Shown piece by piece: positions 24,617 through 56,007 of a stretch of DNA of 64,000 nt (position 1 is the first letter of the stretch; each line of letters starts with the position of its first letter). Source of the DNA: Streptomyces sp. TLI_053 (GTDB lineage Bacteria; Actinomycetota; Actinomycetes; Streptomycetales; Streptomycetaceae); the NCBI RefSeq assembly GCF_900105395.1, contig NZ_LT629775.1:7963501-8027500 (forward strand), in the 5' to 3' direction. Both the position numbers and the translations under genes were made by a program. Under the pieces are notes generated by a model, which was given only the letters and a program-made list of their open reading frames with translations, searched no databases and was not told where the DNA came from.

Positions 24617-24818
24617 CGGGCGGCCCTGGCGGGGTCGGCTCCCGGCCGGCGGTCCGGTCGGGGTCGGCCTCCGGCTCGCGGTCGGGGTCCCGCCCGGCTC
24701 GCGGCCGGCTCCCGGCGGTGACGGACCGTCGGCCGGTGGTGACGGGCCGTCGGCGCACCGGGTGCCGACGGCCTCCCGGGGCGGCCGGAGGCCGTTCCCG
24801 GCCTGGTCGGAGGCGTCA
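24617..24818. other. Intergenic spacer before the PKS promoter
   Basis: The spacer is low-complexity GGTCGG/CCGGCTCGCGG sequence followed by the hairpin at 24745-24773. No coding sequence is apparent. Confidence 0.4.
24745..24773 (+). terminator. Hairpin terminator after the permease gene
   Basis: GGCCGTCGGC (24745-24754) pairs with GCCGACGGCC (24764-24773), and the stem can extend into the loop through CACC/GGTG. It would end the transporter transcript before the PKS promoter. Confidence 0.5.
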
Positions 24819-24874
24819 TAGGGGTTCGACAGGGGTTGGCTAGGGGGCCGGTGGGCCGGGGGCCACGGAACGCT
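24819..24874 (+). promoter_or_regulatory. PKS promoter with three 11-bp-spaced TAGGGGT repeats
   Basis: TAGGGGTTCGA, CAGGGGTTGGC and TAGGGGGCCGG start at 24819, 24830 and 24841, exactly one helical turn apart. A -10-like AACGCT lies 21 bp after the last heptamer (24869-24874), with no recognisable -35 box. The start codon is 78 bp from the third repeat. The same layout recurs at 55905-55960. Confidence 0.65.
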
Positions 24875-24918
24875 GAGGTCCGTCACCCGAGCCGCCGGCC
24901 CTCAGGAGTGGAACCACC

Positions 24919-34578
<9,660 letters not shown>

Positions 34579-34594
34579 GAGAGGCACCGCAGAG

Positions 34595-47794
<13,200 letters not shown>

Positions 47795-47814
47795 CCCCTC
47801 TGCCGTCCGCCTTC

Positions 47815-47846
47815 CCCGACGGCCGCCCCTCGCGGCGGCCGTCGGG
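47815..47846 (+). terminator. Hairpin between PKS 2 and PKS 3
   Basis: A 13-bp perfect stem (47815-47827 with 47834-47846) with a 6-nt loop sits in the 98-bp gap between the two PKS genes. It may attenuate transcription or stabilise processed mRNA ends. Confidence 0.55.
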
Positions 47847-47892
47847 CCCCCACCCGCCAGCACCCGTACGACCGCACCTGCGAGAGGCACCG

Positions 47893-50800
47893 ATGTCCAA
47901 CGACCAGAAGCTCCGCGACTATCTGAAGCGCGCCCTGGCCGACGCGCGCCAGGCCAACCGCCGTCTGGAGGAGGTGGAGCGGGCGAAGCGCGAACCGATC
48001 GCGATCGTCGGCATGGCCTGCCGCCTGCCCGGCGGCATCGCCTCGCCCGAGGACCTCTGGCAGCTGGTGGCCGACGGCGGCGACGCCATCACCGGGTTCC
48101 CGGCCGACCGGGGCTGGGACCTCGACGCCCTCTACGACCCGGACCCCGACCACCCCGGCACCTCCTACACCCGGCACGGCGGATTCCTGGACACCACCGC
48201 CGAGTTCGACGCCGAGTTCTTCGGCATCTCGCCCCGCGAGGCCCTCGCCACCGACCCGCAGCACCGGCTGCTGCTGGAGACCGCCTGGGAGGCGTTCGAG
48301 CGGGCCGGCATCGACCCGACGGCGCTGCGCGGCAGTCGGACGGCGGTCTTCGCGGGCCTGGCCGGGACCGACTACACGCCCCGACTGCACGACGCCCCGG
48401 GCGAGTTGGAGGGCTATCTCGGTATCGGCGGACTGGACAGCGTGGCCTCCGGCCGGATCTCCTACACCTTCGGCTTCGAGGGCCCGGCCGTCACCGTCAA
48501 CACGGCCTGCTCCTCCTCGCTGGTGGCGCTGCACCTGGCCGCGCAGTCGCTGCGCTCCGGCGAGTCGGACCTCGCCCTGGCCGGCGGGGTCAGCGTGATG
48601 TCGACGGCGCAGGGCTTCGTGGAGTTCTCCCGGCAGCGCGGCCTGTCCGCCGACGGGCGGTGCAAGGCGTTCGCGGCGGGTGCGGACGGGACGGGCTGGG
48701 CGGAGGGCGTGGGTCTGCTGCTGGTGGAGCGGCTCTCGGACGCGCGCCGCAACGGTCACGAGGTGCTGGCGGTGCTGCGGGGCAGCGCGGTCAACCAGGA
48801 CGGCGCCTCCAACGGCCTCACCGCCCCCAACGGTCCGGCCCAGCAGCGGGTGATCCGCGCCGCCCTGGCCGACGCCCGGCTGTCCGCCGCCGACGTCCAG
48901 GCCGTCGAGGCGCACGGCACCGGCACCCGGCTCGGCGACCCGATCGAGGCGCAGGCGATCCTGGCCACCTACGGCCGCGAACGGGATGCCGAACGGCCGC
49001 TCCTGCTGGGCTCGTTGAAGTCCAACATCGGTCACACCCAGGCGGCGGCCGGTGTGGCGGGCGTGATCAAGTCGGTGCAGGCGATCCGCCACGGCGTGCT
49101 GCCGAAGACCCTGCACATCGAGGAGCCGACCCCCTTCGTCAACTGGTCGGCGGGCGCCGTGGAACTGCTGACCGAAGCCCGGGACTGGCCGGCCGTGGAC
49201 GGTCCGCGCCGGGTCGGCGTCTCCGCGTTCGGTGCGAGCGGCACCAACGCGCACGTGATCGTCGAGCAGGCGCCGGTGGAGGAGTCCACGACGGCGACGA
49301 CTGTGGTGCCGACGGTGGACGGTGCGCTGCTGCCGTTCGTCGTGTCGGCGCGTTCGCCGGAGGCGCTGCGCGAACAGGGCAGCCGGGTTGCGGAGTTGGC
49401 TCTCGTCACCGATCCGCTGGAGCTCGCCAGGTCCCTGGTCGCCACACGCGCGGCGTTGGAGGAGCGGGCGGTGGTGCTGGGGGATGCGGCGTTGCTGCGT
49501 GATCCCGAGGGTGCGGACGTGGTGCGTGGGGTGGCTGGTTCGGGTGGTCTGGCGTTCCTGTTCTCGGGGCAGGGTTCGCAGCGGGTGGGTATGGGGCGGG
49601 AGTTGTACGCGTCGCAGCCGGTCTTCGCGGGGGCTTTCGATGCGGTGGCCGAGGCCCTGGGTCTGCCGTTGGCGGAGGTGATCGAGTCCGGCGAGGGGCT
49701 GGACCGGACCGGGTGGACGCAGCCGGCGTTGTTCGCGGTGGAGGTGGCCCTCTTCCGGTTGTTCGAGTCGTGGGGTGTGCGGCCGGACTTCGTGGCGGGC
49801 CACTCGATCGGTGAGCTGGCGGCGGCGCACGTGGCGGGGGTGCTGTCGTTGGAGGACGCGGCGGTGCTGGTGGGTGCCCGTGCGCGGTTGATGCAGGCCC
49901 TGCCCGGTGGCGGGGCGATGGTCGCGCTGGAGGCGACCGAGGAAGAGGTGCGGGCCGTTCTGGTGGACGGCGCGGACATCGCTGCCGTCAACGGGCCCCG
50001 CTCGGTGGTGGTTTCGGGCGACGAGGCTGCGGTGGAGGCGGTGCGGGAGCGCTTCGCGGACCGTCGTACCCGTCGCCTGCGGGTGAGCCACGCGTTCCAC
50101 TCGGCGCACATGGACGGCATGCTGGACGATTTCCTGGCCGTCGCGAGGACGCTCACCTTCCACCGGCCGACGCTTCCCGTGATCTCCAACGTGACGGGCG
50201 GGGTCGCGACCGCCGAGGAGATCACCGATCCGGAGTACTGGGTGCGCCAGGTCCGGGGGGCCGTGCGGTTCGCCGACGTGGTCACCACCCTGGCCGCCGA
50301 GGGCGCCACGACCTTCGTCGAACTCGGCCCCGACGGCACCCTCACCGGCCTCGTCGAAGGCATCCTCGACACCGCCGCCGACCCGGACCTGACCGCCACG
50401 GCCGTGCTGCGCCGCGAGCGCCCCGAGCAGCGCACGGCGCTCACGGCGCTCGCCCGGATCCACGTCCGGGGCCACCGGGTCGACTGGACCGCCCTGCTGG
50501 GCGCCGCCCGTCCGTCCGTCGTGCTGCCCACCTACCCCTTCCAGCGCCGCCGCTACTGGCTGGAGCCCGCCGCCCGGACCGGCGACCCCGGGGGCCTCGG
50601 CCTGACGCCCACCGGTCACCCGCTGCTCGGCGCAGTGGTCGCGCTGCCCGACGGCGAGGGCGCGGTGCTCACCGGCAGCCTCTCGCTCGCCACCCACCCC
50701 TGGCTCGCCGACCACGCGGTGCAGGGGACGGTGGTCGTCCCGGGCACCGCGCTGCTGGAGTCGGTGGTCCGGGCGGGCGACGAGGTCGGCGCGAGCACCC

Positions 50801-53800
50801 TGGACGAGCTGGTGGTCGAAGCGCCGTTCCTGCTGCCCGAGAACGGCGCGCTGCACCTGCGGGTGATCGTCGGCGCGCCGGACGCGGTCGGCGCGCGCCC
50901 GGTGGCCGTGCACTCGCGGCCGGCCGGAGGCCCTTCGGCCGTCGACGACACCTGGACCCGGCACGCGAGCGGCACCCTGCTGGGCGCTCCCGCCGCCGCT
51001 CCGGTGGTCAGCCTGGAACAGTGGCCGCCGACCGGAGCGGAGGCGCTGGACATCGAGCACCTCTACGAGGAGCTGGCCGCCGGGGGACTCGCCTACGGGC
51101 CTGCCTTCCGGGGGCTGCGGGCCGCCTGGCGGGACGGCGACACCTTCTACGCCGAGGTGGCGCTGCCCGAGGCCCAGGCCGGGGAGGCCGCCCGGTTCGG
51201 CCTGCACCCCGCGCTGATGGACGCGGCGGTCCACCTCACCGTGCACCAGCGGCTGGTGGACAGCCCGCCCGGGGTGAGCCGCCTCCCGTTCGCCTACAGC
51301 GGGGTGCGGCTGCACGCCGGCGGGGCGAGCGCGCTGCGGGTCCGGCTCCGCTACACCGAGCCGGAGGTGCTGGCCGTCGACGTCGCGGACACCGACGGCG
51401 CGCCGGTCGCCTCGGTGGAGGCGCTCCGGGCCCGGCTGGTCTCCGCCGAGCAGCTGGCCCCGGCGGGCGGCGTCGGGCGGGACGCGCTGTTCGGGCTCGA
51501 CTGGCCGGAGGTGGCGCTCACGGGCGCGGCCGGGCCGCTGGGGGAGGTGCTGCCCGTCGACGGGGACGCGGTGGAGACGCTCGCCGCCCTCCAGGCCTGG
51601 CTGGCGCAGGACTCCGGTGAGGGTGACCCGCTCGTGGTGCTGACGCGACAGGCCGTGGCGGTCGACGGTTCGGAGACGCCGGACCTGACCGCCGCCCCGG
51701 TGTGGGGTCTGGTGCGTTCGGCGCAGTCGGAGAGTCCGGGCCGGATCGTGCTGGTCGACACCGACGGCACCGGGGCGTCGCAGGCCGCGCTGGCGGCGGC
51801 GGTGGCCGGCGGCGAACCGCAGTTGGCCCTGCGCGAGGGCCGGGCGCTGGTGCCGCGTCTGGTCCGGGTGGCCGTTCCCGAGGTCGAGACCTCGGCGCGG
51901 GTGTGGGACCCGGAGGGCACGGTGCTGATCACCGGTGGTACCGGGACCCTCGGCGCCCTGCTGGCCCGGCACCTGGTGGCCGAGCGCGGGGTGCGTCATC
52001 TGCTGCTGCTGTCCCGTCGTGGCGCGGAGGCGCCCGGCGCGGGCGAACTGCGGGCCGAACTCGCCTCCCTCGGTGCGGACGTGACGATCACGGCCGCCGA
52101 CACCGCCGACCGCGAGGCGCTCGCCGCCGCGATCGCGTCCGTCCCGTCGGCGCACCCGCTGACCGCCGTCGTCCACACGGCCGGTGTGGTCGACGACGGC
52201 GTGCTGAGCGCGCTCACGCCCGAGCGGCTGGCTGCCGTCTGGGCCCCCAAGGCCGACGGCGCGCGCCACCTGCACGAGCTGACGCGCGGCCACGACCTGG
52301 CGGCGTTCGTGCTCTACTCCTCCGTCGCCGCCGTGCTCGGCGGCCCCGGGCAGGGCAGCTACGCGGCCGCGAACACCTACCTGGACGCGCTCGCCGCCCA
52401 CCGGCGCAGCATCGGTCTGCCCGCCCAGTCGCTGGCCTGGGGGCAGTGGGCCGAGACCAGCGGCATCACCGGGCACCTCACCGAGGCGGACCTGCGCCGG
52501 GCCGCCCGCGCCGGGCTGCGGCCGATCCCGACCGAGCGCGGGACGGCCCTGTTCGACGCCGCCGAGCGGGTCGGCGCCGGCTTCCTGGCCGCCGTCCCGC
52601 TCGACCTCGCCGCCGTCCGGGCGCAGGGCGAGGTGCCGCCGCTGCTGCGCGGCCTGGTCCCGGCCGCCCGGCGCGCTGCGAGTGCGGCGACCCCGGCCGC
52701 CGCGGCGCCGAGCCTGCTGCCCCGGCTGCTGGCGCTGGGCGAGGAGGAGCGGGTCGCGGCGGCCCTGGAGCTGGTCCGCACCGAGGTCGCGGCCGTGCTC
52801 GGCAGCGAGCCGGCCGCGGTGCCGTCCGGGAAGGCGTTCAACGACCTGGGCCTGGACTCGCTGAGCGCGGTCGAGCTGCGCAACCGGATCACCGCCGTCA
52901 CCGGTCTGCGGCTGCCGCCGACGGTGACGTTCGACCACCCGGACCCGAACGAACTCGCCACTCACCTGGCGGAGTTGATCGCGAGCTCGACGGTGGACCC
53001 GGCGGTCCCCGCCGCACCGGCCGGGGGTGCCGGCGCCCGGGCGGTCGACGATCCGCGGAACCCGCTGTCCACGCTCTACCGCCGCCTCGCGGCCCGGGGC
53101 GGCTTCCCGGAGGCCTCGGCGCTGATCGGCGTCGCCTCCGGCCTGCGGGACCGCTTCGGCGTCGAGGAACGGGCCGAGCGCGCGCTCAAGCCGATCCGGC
53201 TCGCCTCCGGGGACGGCGGGCTGGCCGTGGTCGCCTTCCCGGCGCTGAGCGCGATCTCCGGCCCGCACGAGTACGCCCGGCTCGGGCACGCCTTCGAGGG
53301 CGAGCGGGACGTCTTCGTCGTCCCCTCCCCGGGCTGGGACCCGTCCGAGCTGCTGCCCGACGACCTCGACACCTACCTCGCCATGCAGACCGAGGCCGTG
53401 CTCGAACTCCTCGACGAAGACCGTCCGTTCGTGGTCGTCGGCCGCTCGATGGGTGGCTGCGTCGCGCACGCCGTCACCGAGCGGCTGGAGGCGCGCGGCC
53501 GGTCGGTGGCCGGGCTGGTCCTGGTCGACTCGTACCCGATCGACGCCGCGGCGCGCGAGGGGATGGGGGAGTGGTGGCTGCACTCGATGCTCGGCGGCAT
53601 GATCGACCGGATCGAGCAGTACGACATGGTCTGGAGCGACGCCAGCCTCACCGCCATGGGCGGTTACAACAACGTGTTCGCGGGCTGGCAGCCGGGCCCG
53701 GTCGCGGCGCCGGTCCTGGCGCTGCGGGCGGACACCCCGCTGCGCGGCATGGTCGTCGACAGCACGGAACGCGAGGACTGGCGGGCGTACTGGCCCGTGC

Positions 53801-53934
53801 CGCACGAGGTCCAGGACATCACCGGTGACCACTTCACCGTGCTGGAGCACCACACCCCGTCGACCGCGGACGCCGTCCGCCGCTGGATCGAGGGGATCGA
53901 GGGGATCAAGGGGATCGAGCGGCGCACGTCCTGA
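47893..53934 (+). CDS. Type I polyketide synthase 3: module 5 with thioesterase
   Basis: The 2013-residue protein begins MSNDQKLRDYLKRALADARQ, a coiled-coil docking segment, five bases after GAGAGG. The domain order is KS-AT-DH-KR-ACP-TE. The KS has Cys206 within NTACSSS (Asn where the siblings have Asp). The AT is malonyl-type (Ser638, GHSIGE; HAFH 733-736). The DH has His941 (HAVQGTVVVP) and Asp1110, the KR is B-type (VDD 1433-1435, Tyr1490) and the ACP serine is 1656. The thioesterase (about 1723-2005) has Ser1852 in GRSMGG, Asp1879 (VDSYP) and His1980 (GDHFTVLEHH), like the macrolide-forming PKS thioesterases. It adds the last malonyl unit, makes the 2,3-double bond and releases the chain by lactonisation or hydrolysis. 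Repetitive IEGIEGIKGIE codons end the gene. Confidence 0.95.
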   Translation: MSNDQKLRDYLKRALADARQANRRLEEVERAKREPIAIVGMACRLPGGIASPEDLWQLVADGGDAITGFPADRGWDLDALYDPDPDHPGTSYTRHGGFLDTTAEFDAEFFGISPREALATDPQHRLLLETAWEAFERAGIDPTALRGSRTAVFAGLAGTDYTPRLHDAPGELEGYLGIGGLDSVASGRISYTFGFEGPAVTVNTACSSSLVALHLAAQSLRSGESDLALAGGVSVMSTAQGFVEFSRQRGLSADGRCKAFAAGADGTGWAEGVGLLLVERLSDARRNGHEVLAVLRGSAVNQDGASNGLTAPNGPAQQRVIRAALADARLSAADVQAVEAHGTGTRLGDPIEAQAILATYGRERDAERPLLLGSLKSNIGHTQAAAGVAGVIKSVQAIRHGVLPKTLHIEEPTPFVNWSAGAVELLTEARDWPAVDGPRRVGVSAFGASGTNAHVIVEQAPVEESTTATTVVPTVDGALLPFVVSARSPEALREQGSRVAELALVTDPLELARSLVATRAALEERAVVLGDAALLRDPEGADVVRGVAGSGGLAFLFSGQGSQRVGMGRELYASQPVFAGAFDAVAEALGLPLAEVIESGEGLDRTGWTQPALFAVEVALFRLFESWGVRPDFVAGHSIGELAAAHVAGVLSLEDAAVLVGARARLMQALPGGGAMVALEATEEEVRAVLVDGADIAAVNGPRSVVVSGDEAAVEAVRERFADRRTRRLRVSHAFHSAHMDGMLDDFLAVARTLTFHRPTLPVISNVTGGVATAEEITDPEYWVRQVRGAVRFADVVTTLAAEGATTFVELGPDGTLTGLVEGILDTAADPDLTATAVLRRERPEQRTALTALARIHVRGHRVDWTALLGAARPSVVLPTYPFQRRRYWLEPAARTGDPGGLGLTPTGHPLLGAVVALPDGEGAVLTGSLSLATHPWLADHAVQGTVVVPGTALLESVVRAGDEVGASTLDELVVEAPFLLPENGALHLRVIVGAPDAVGARPVAVHSRPAGGPSAVDDTWTRHASGTLLGAPAAAPVVSLEQWPPTGAEALDIEHLYEELAAGGLAYGPAFRGLRAAWRDGDTFYAEVALPEAQAGEAARFGLHPALMDAAVHLTVHQRLVDSPPGVSRLPFAYSGVRLHAGGASALRVRLRYTEPEVLAVDVADTDGAPVASVEALRARLVSAEQLAPAGGVGRDALFGLDWPEVALTGAAGPLGEVLPVDGDAVETLAALQAWLAQDSGEGDPLVVLTRQAVAVDGSETPDLTAAPVWGLVRSAQSESPGRIVLVDTDGTGASQAALAAAVAGGEPQLALREGRALVPRLVRVAVPEVETSARVWDPEGTVLITGGTGTLGALLARHLVAERGVRHLLLLSRRGAEAPGAGELRAELASLGADVTITAADTADREALAAAIASVPSAHPLTAVVHTAGVVDDGVLSALTPERLAAVWAPKADGARHLHELTRGHDLAAFVLYSSVAAVLGGPGQGSYAAANTYLDALAAHRRSIGLPAQSLAWGQWAETSGITGHLTEADLRRAARAGLRPIPTERGTALFDAAERVGAGFLAAVPLDLAAVRAQGEVPPLLRGLVPAARRAASAATPAAAAPSLLPRLLALGEEERVAAALELVRTEVAAVLGSEPAAVPSGKAFNDLGLDSLSAVELRNRITAVTGLRLPPTVTFDHPDPNELATHLAELIASSTVDPAVPAAPAGGAGARAVDDPRNPLSTLYRRLAARGGFPEASALIGVASGLRDRFGVEERAERALKPIRLASGDGGLAVVAFPALSAISGPHEYARLGHAFEGERDVFVVPSPGWDPSELLPDDLDTYLAMQTEAVLELLDEDRPFVVVGRSMGGCVAHAVTERLEARGRSVAGLVLVDSYPIDAAAREGMGEWWLHSMLGGMIDRIEQYDMVWSDASLTAMGGYNNVFAGWQPGPVAAPVLALRADTPLRGMVVDSTEREDWRAYWPVPHEVQDITGDHFTVLEHHTPSTADAVRRWIEGIEGIKGIERRTS
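49261..50355 (+). repeat. Module 5 AT block nearly identical to module 3
   Basis: This is the partner of 40685-41779. The same alignment offset also holds in the KS region (48661 against 40085), showing that the two modules share a common recent origin or were homogenised. Confidence 0.9.
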
Positions 53935-53983
53935 GCCGCCGGCCACCTCTCCCGCACTACCCGCCCAGAGGAAGGAAACAGGA

Positions 53984-54754
53984 ATGACCCACCCCGTAGT
54001 ACTGGTGACCGGCGCGGCGTCGGGCATCGGCGAGGCGACGGCCCGGCTGTTCGCCGAGCGCGGCCATCGCGTGGTCGCCGTGGACGTCGACAAGGCGGGC
54101 CTGGACGCGCTCGCCGCCGTCGACGGCATCGCGACCCTGGCCGGTGACGTGTCGTCCGAGGAGACCAACCTCCGTGCGGTCGCCCTCGCCCAGGAGCGCT
54201 GGGGGCGGCTGGACGCGGCGGTCCTCAACGCGGGCACGGGCGGCGGCGGTCCGCTGGAGGCCCCGGGCGCGGTCGAGCGCTTCGACCGCCTGTTCGAGAT
54301 CAATGTGCGCAGTGTGGTGCTCGGGATCCGGGCCGCCGCACCGGCGCTGCGGGAGGCCGGCGGCGGGGCGATCGTCGCCACCTCCTCCGTCTCCGGCCTG
54401 CGCGGCGACCCGGGAACCTGGGCGTACAACGCGACCAAGGCCGCGGTGATCAACCTGGTCCGCGCCACCGCCATCGACTACGCGGCCCAGAACATCCGGA
54501 TCAACGCGATCGCGCCCGGCGGCACGAAAACCGGTCTGACCGCAGGACAGGTCGCCGACCCGGAGTTCTCGGCCTTCATCACCCGCCGGATCCCGGCCCA
54601 GCGCTGGGCGGAGGCACGCGAACAGGCCGAGGTGGTCTGGTTCCTGGCCTCCCCGGCGGCCTCGTACGTCACCGGGGTCACCGTCCCCGTCGACGGCGGG
54701 CTGAGCGCCAACGGCGGCATCCTGCTCCCGCCGCCGGCGGCGCCGCCCCGCTGA
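53984..54754 (+). CDS. Short-chain dehydrogenase/reductase next to the PKS
   Basis: The 256-residue protein starts after AGGAAGGAAACAGGA, 49 bp from the PKS 3 stop. Classical SDR motifs are present: TGAASGIG (residues about 9-16), LNAG (VLNAGTGGG), a catalytic Ser (ATSSVSG), YNATK, and the C-terminal VTGVTVPVDGG. Asp in AVDVDK after the second strand favours NAD(H). Its position makes it a likely tailoring enzyme, either reducing the C-5 ketone left by module 4 or oxidising the C-9 hydroxyl. Sequence alone does not show which. Confidence 0.9.
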   Translation: MTHPVVLVTGAASGIGEATARLFAERGHRVVAVDVDKAGLDALAAVDGIATLAGDVSSEETNLRAVALAQERWGRLDAAVLNAGTGGGGPLEAPGAVERFDRLFEINVRSVVLGIRAAAPALREAGGGAIVATSSVSGLRGDPGTWAYNATKAAVINLVRATAIDYAAQNIRINAIAPGGTKTGLTAGQVADPEFSAFITRRIPAQRWAEAREQAEVVWFLASPAASYVTGVTVPVDGGLSANGGILLPPPAAPPR

Positions 54755-54835
54755 ACCGCGCCGACCCGCGCGCCCCACCACCACCGATTTTCCGTTCTGT
54801 CCCGTTTTTCCGTCCACCGAAGAGAGCGAGAAGCC

Positions 54836-55255
54836 ATGAGCATCGAGGCGAACAAGGCCCTGGTCGAGCGGTACTACCACGAGCTGGTCACCGGGCAGCG
54901 GGTCGAGCTGCTGGAGGAGCTGGTCGCCGAGGACGCCGCCGACGAGACCCGGGTCGGCCCGGGCGGCAGCGGCACCCGGGCGGACTTCGAGGAGCACCTG
55001 CGCTGGCTGTGGCAGAACGTCCGCGACGTGAAGGCCACCGTGGAGGACCTGGTGGCCGAGGGCGACCGGGTGATCGCGTTCTGGCGGATCGAGGGCACCC
55101 ACGTCGGGCCGATCTTCGGCGTGCCGGCCACCGGCCGGTCCTTCGTGGGCCACAGCATCAGCTGGCTGACGGTGCGGGACAACAAGGTCGTCCGTTACAA
55201 CGTGCTCCCGGACCGCCTGGGCATTGTCCAGCAGCTGGCCCCGGCCATCGTCTGA
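54836..55255 (+). CDS. SnoaL-like/NTF2-fold protein, putative polyketide cyclase 1
   Basis: The 139-residue protein (MSIEANKALVERYYHELVTG) has the compact alpha+beta cone of the SnoaL/ester-cyclase family. The pattern includes an N-terminal helix ending ELVAEDA, a central VEDLVAEGDRVIAFWRIEGT and GVPATGRSFVGHSISWLTVR near the end. Family members catalyse aldol cyclisations (SnoaL). Related NTF2-fold proteins in modular PKS clusters form rings (IdmH in indanomycin, SalBIII in salinomycin). It is co-directional with the PKS genes and the SDR. I infer a role in ring formation or isomerisation of the released chain; an unrelated detoxifying role is possible. Confidence 0.8.
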   Translation: MSIEANKALVERYYHELVTGQRVELLEELVAEDAADETRVGPGGSGTRADFEEHLRWLWQNVRDVKATVEDLVAEGDRVIAFWRIEGTHVGPIFGVPATGRSFVGHSISWLTVRDNKVVRYNVLPDRLGIVQQLAPAIV

Positions 55256-55354
55256 CCCGGCCACCTCCCCGGGCGGGCCCGGCCGTTTCCGCTTCCCCGC
55301 GGCCGGGCCCGCCGCCCGTTCCACCCGGCCACCACCACCCTCAGGAGACCGCCC

Positions 55355-55765
55355 ATGACGACCGGCCCGACCCCGGCCGACGCCGAGGAGCTGCGCCAGC
55401 TGCTCGCCCGTTTCTCGCACGCCTTCGACAACGCCGACGCACCGGCGCTGGCCGGGGTGTTCGCCGAGGACGGGGTGATCGAACTCACCCGTACCGGCGC
55501 GGTGTTCACCGGCCTGGAGAAGATCCGGGTGTTCGCCCGCGACCTCGGCCCGGACCACCCGGACCACCAGACCCTGGACTCGGTGTTCACCGTCGACGAG
55601 GACGGCACCGTCCGCGGCCGCAGCCGCTACCTGGCGATCCTGCCGGACGGCAGCGTCCACAACGGCGACTACTTCGACGTCTACACCCGCACCCCGGACG
55701 GCTGGCGGATCGCCCACCGCCGCTCCGTGCCCCGCTACCCGCGCCAGCGCCACCACCGCGACTGA
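55355..55765 (+). CDS. SnoaL-like/NTF2-fold protein, putative polyketide cyclase 2
   Basis: The 136-residue protein starts after CAGGAGACCGCC. It is an NTF2-fold protein of the SnoaL_4 kind (LLARFSHAFDNADAPALAGV, then FAEDGVIELT and DGSVHNGDYFDVYTRTPDGW). It is only distantly similar to its neighbour, so the two are not a recent duplication. His in HNGDYFDVY and the Asp residues of the pocket could be catalytic, but I cannot assign a reaction. It is the last gene before a strong terminator and therefore probably the last gene of the PKS transcript. Confidence 0.78.
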   Translation: MTTGPTPADAEELRQLLARFSHAFDNADAPALAGVFAEDGVIELTRTGAVFTGLEKIRVFARDLGPDHPDHQTLDSVFTVDEDGTVRGRSRYLAILPDGSVHNGDYFDVYTRTPDGWRIAHRRSVPRYPRQRHHRD

Positions 55766-55785
55766 TCCCCCGGTACCACCACCAC

Positions 55786-55827
55786 CCGGCGGGTGCGCCC
55801 GGACGACGGTCCGGGCGCACCCGCCGG
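55786..55827 (+). terminator. Terminator at the end of the PKS gene set
   Basis: A 19-bp perfect stem (55786-55804 with 55809-55827) with a 4-nt loop lies 20 bp after the stop of the last co-directional small gene. Confidence 0.8.
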
Positions 55828-55883
55828 TCCGTGTCCACCGGTCTGTGTCCGCCGGTCTGTGTCCGCCGGTCCGTGTCCGCCGA
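55828..55883 (+). repeat. Four tandem 14-bp repeats
   Basis: TCCGTGTCCACCGG, two copies of TCTGTGTCCGCCGG, and TCCGTGTCCGCCGA follow directly after the terminator stem. They end about 20 bp before the TAGGGGT array. An identical single unit lies at 18523. Confidence 0.85.
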
Positions 55884-55904
55884 GCCTCACCGGTGGCCAC
55901 GTCC

Positions 55905-55960
55905 TAAGGGTGCGCTAGGGGTCCGGTAGGGGTTCGCCGCCCCCGGCCCGCCGATAGCTT
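55905..55960 (+). promoter_or_regulatory. ABC operon promoter with three 11-bp-spaced TAGGGGT repeats
   Basis: TAAGGGTGCGC, TAGGGGTCCGG and TAGGGGTTCGC start at 55905, 55916 and 55927. A -10-like TAGCTT (55955-55960) follows the last heptamer after 21 bp, exactly as in front of the PKS. The start codon at 56008 is 81 bp from the third repeat. No -35 box is apparent, so an activator bound to the repeats is likely needed. Confidence 0.65.
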
Positions 55961-56007
55961 CGCGGTATTCCTCCCAGCCACCCCTCGTACCCGACGGAGT
56001 CGCCAGC

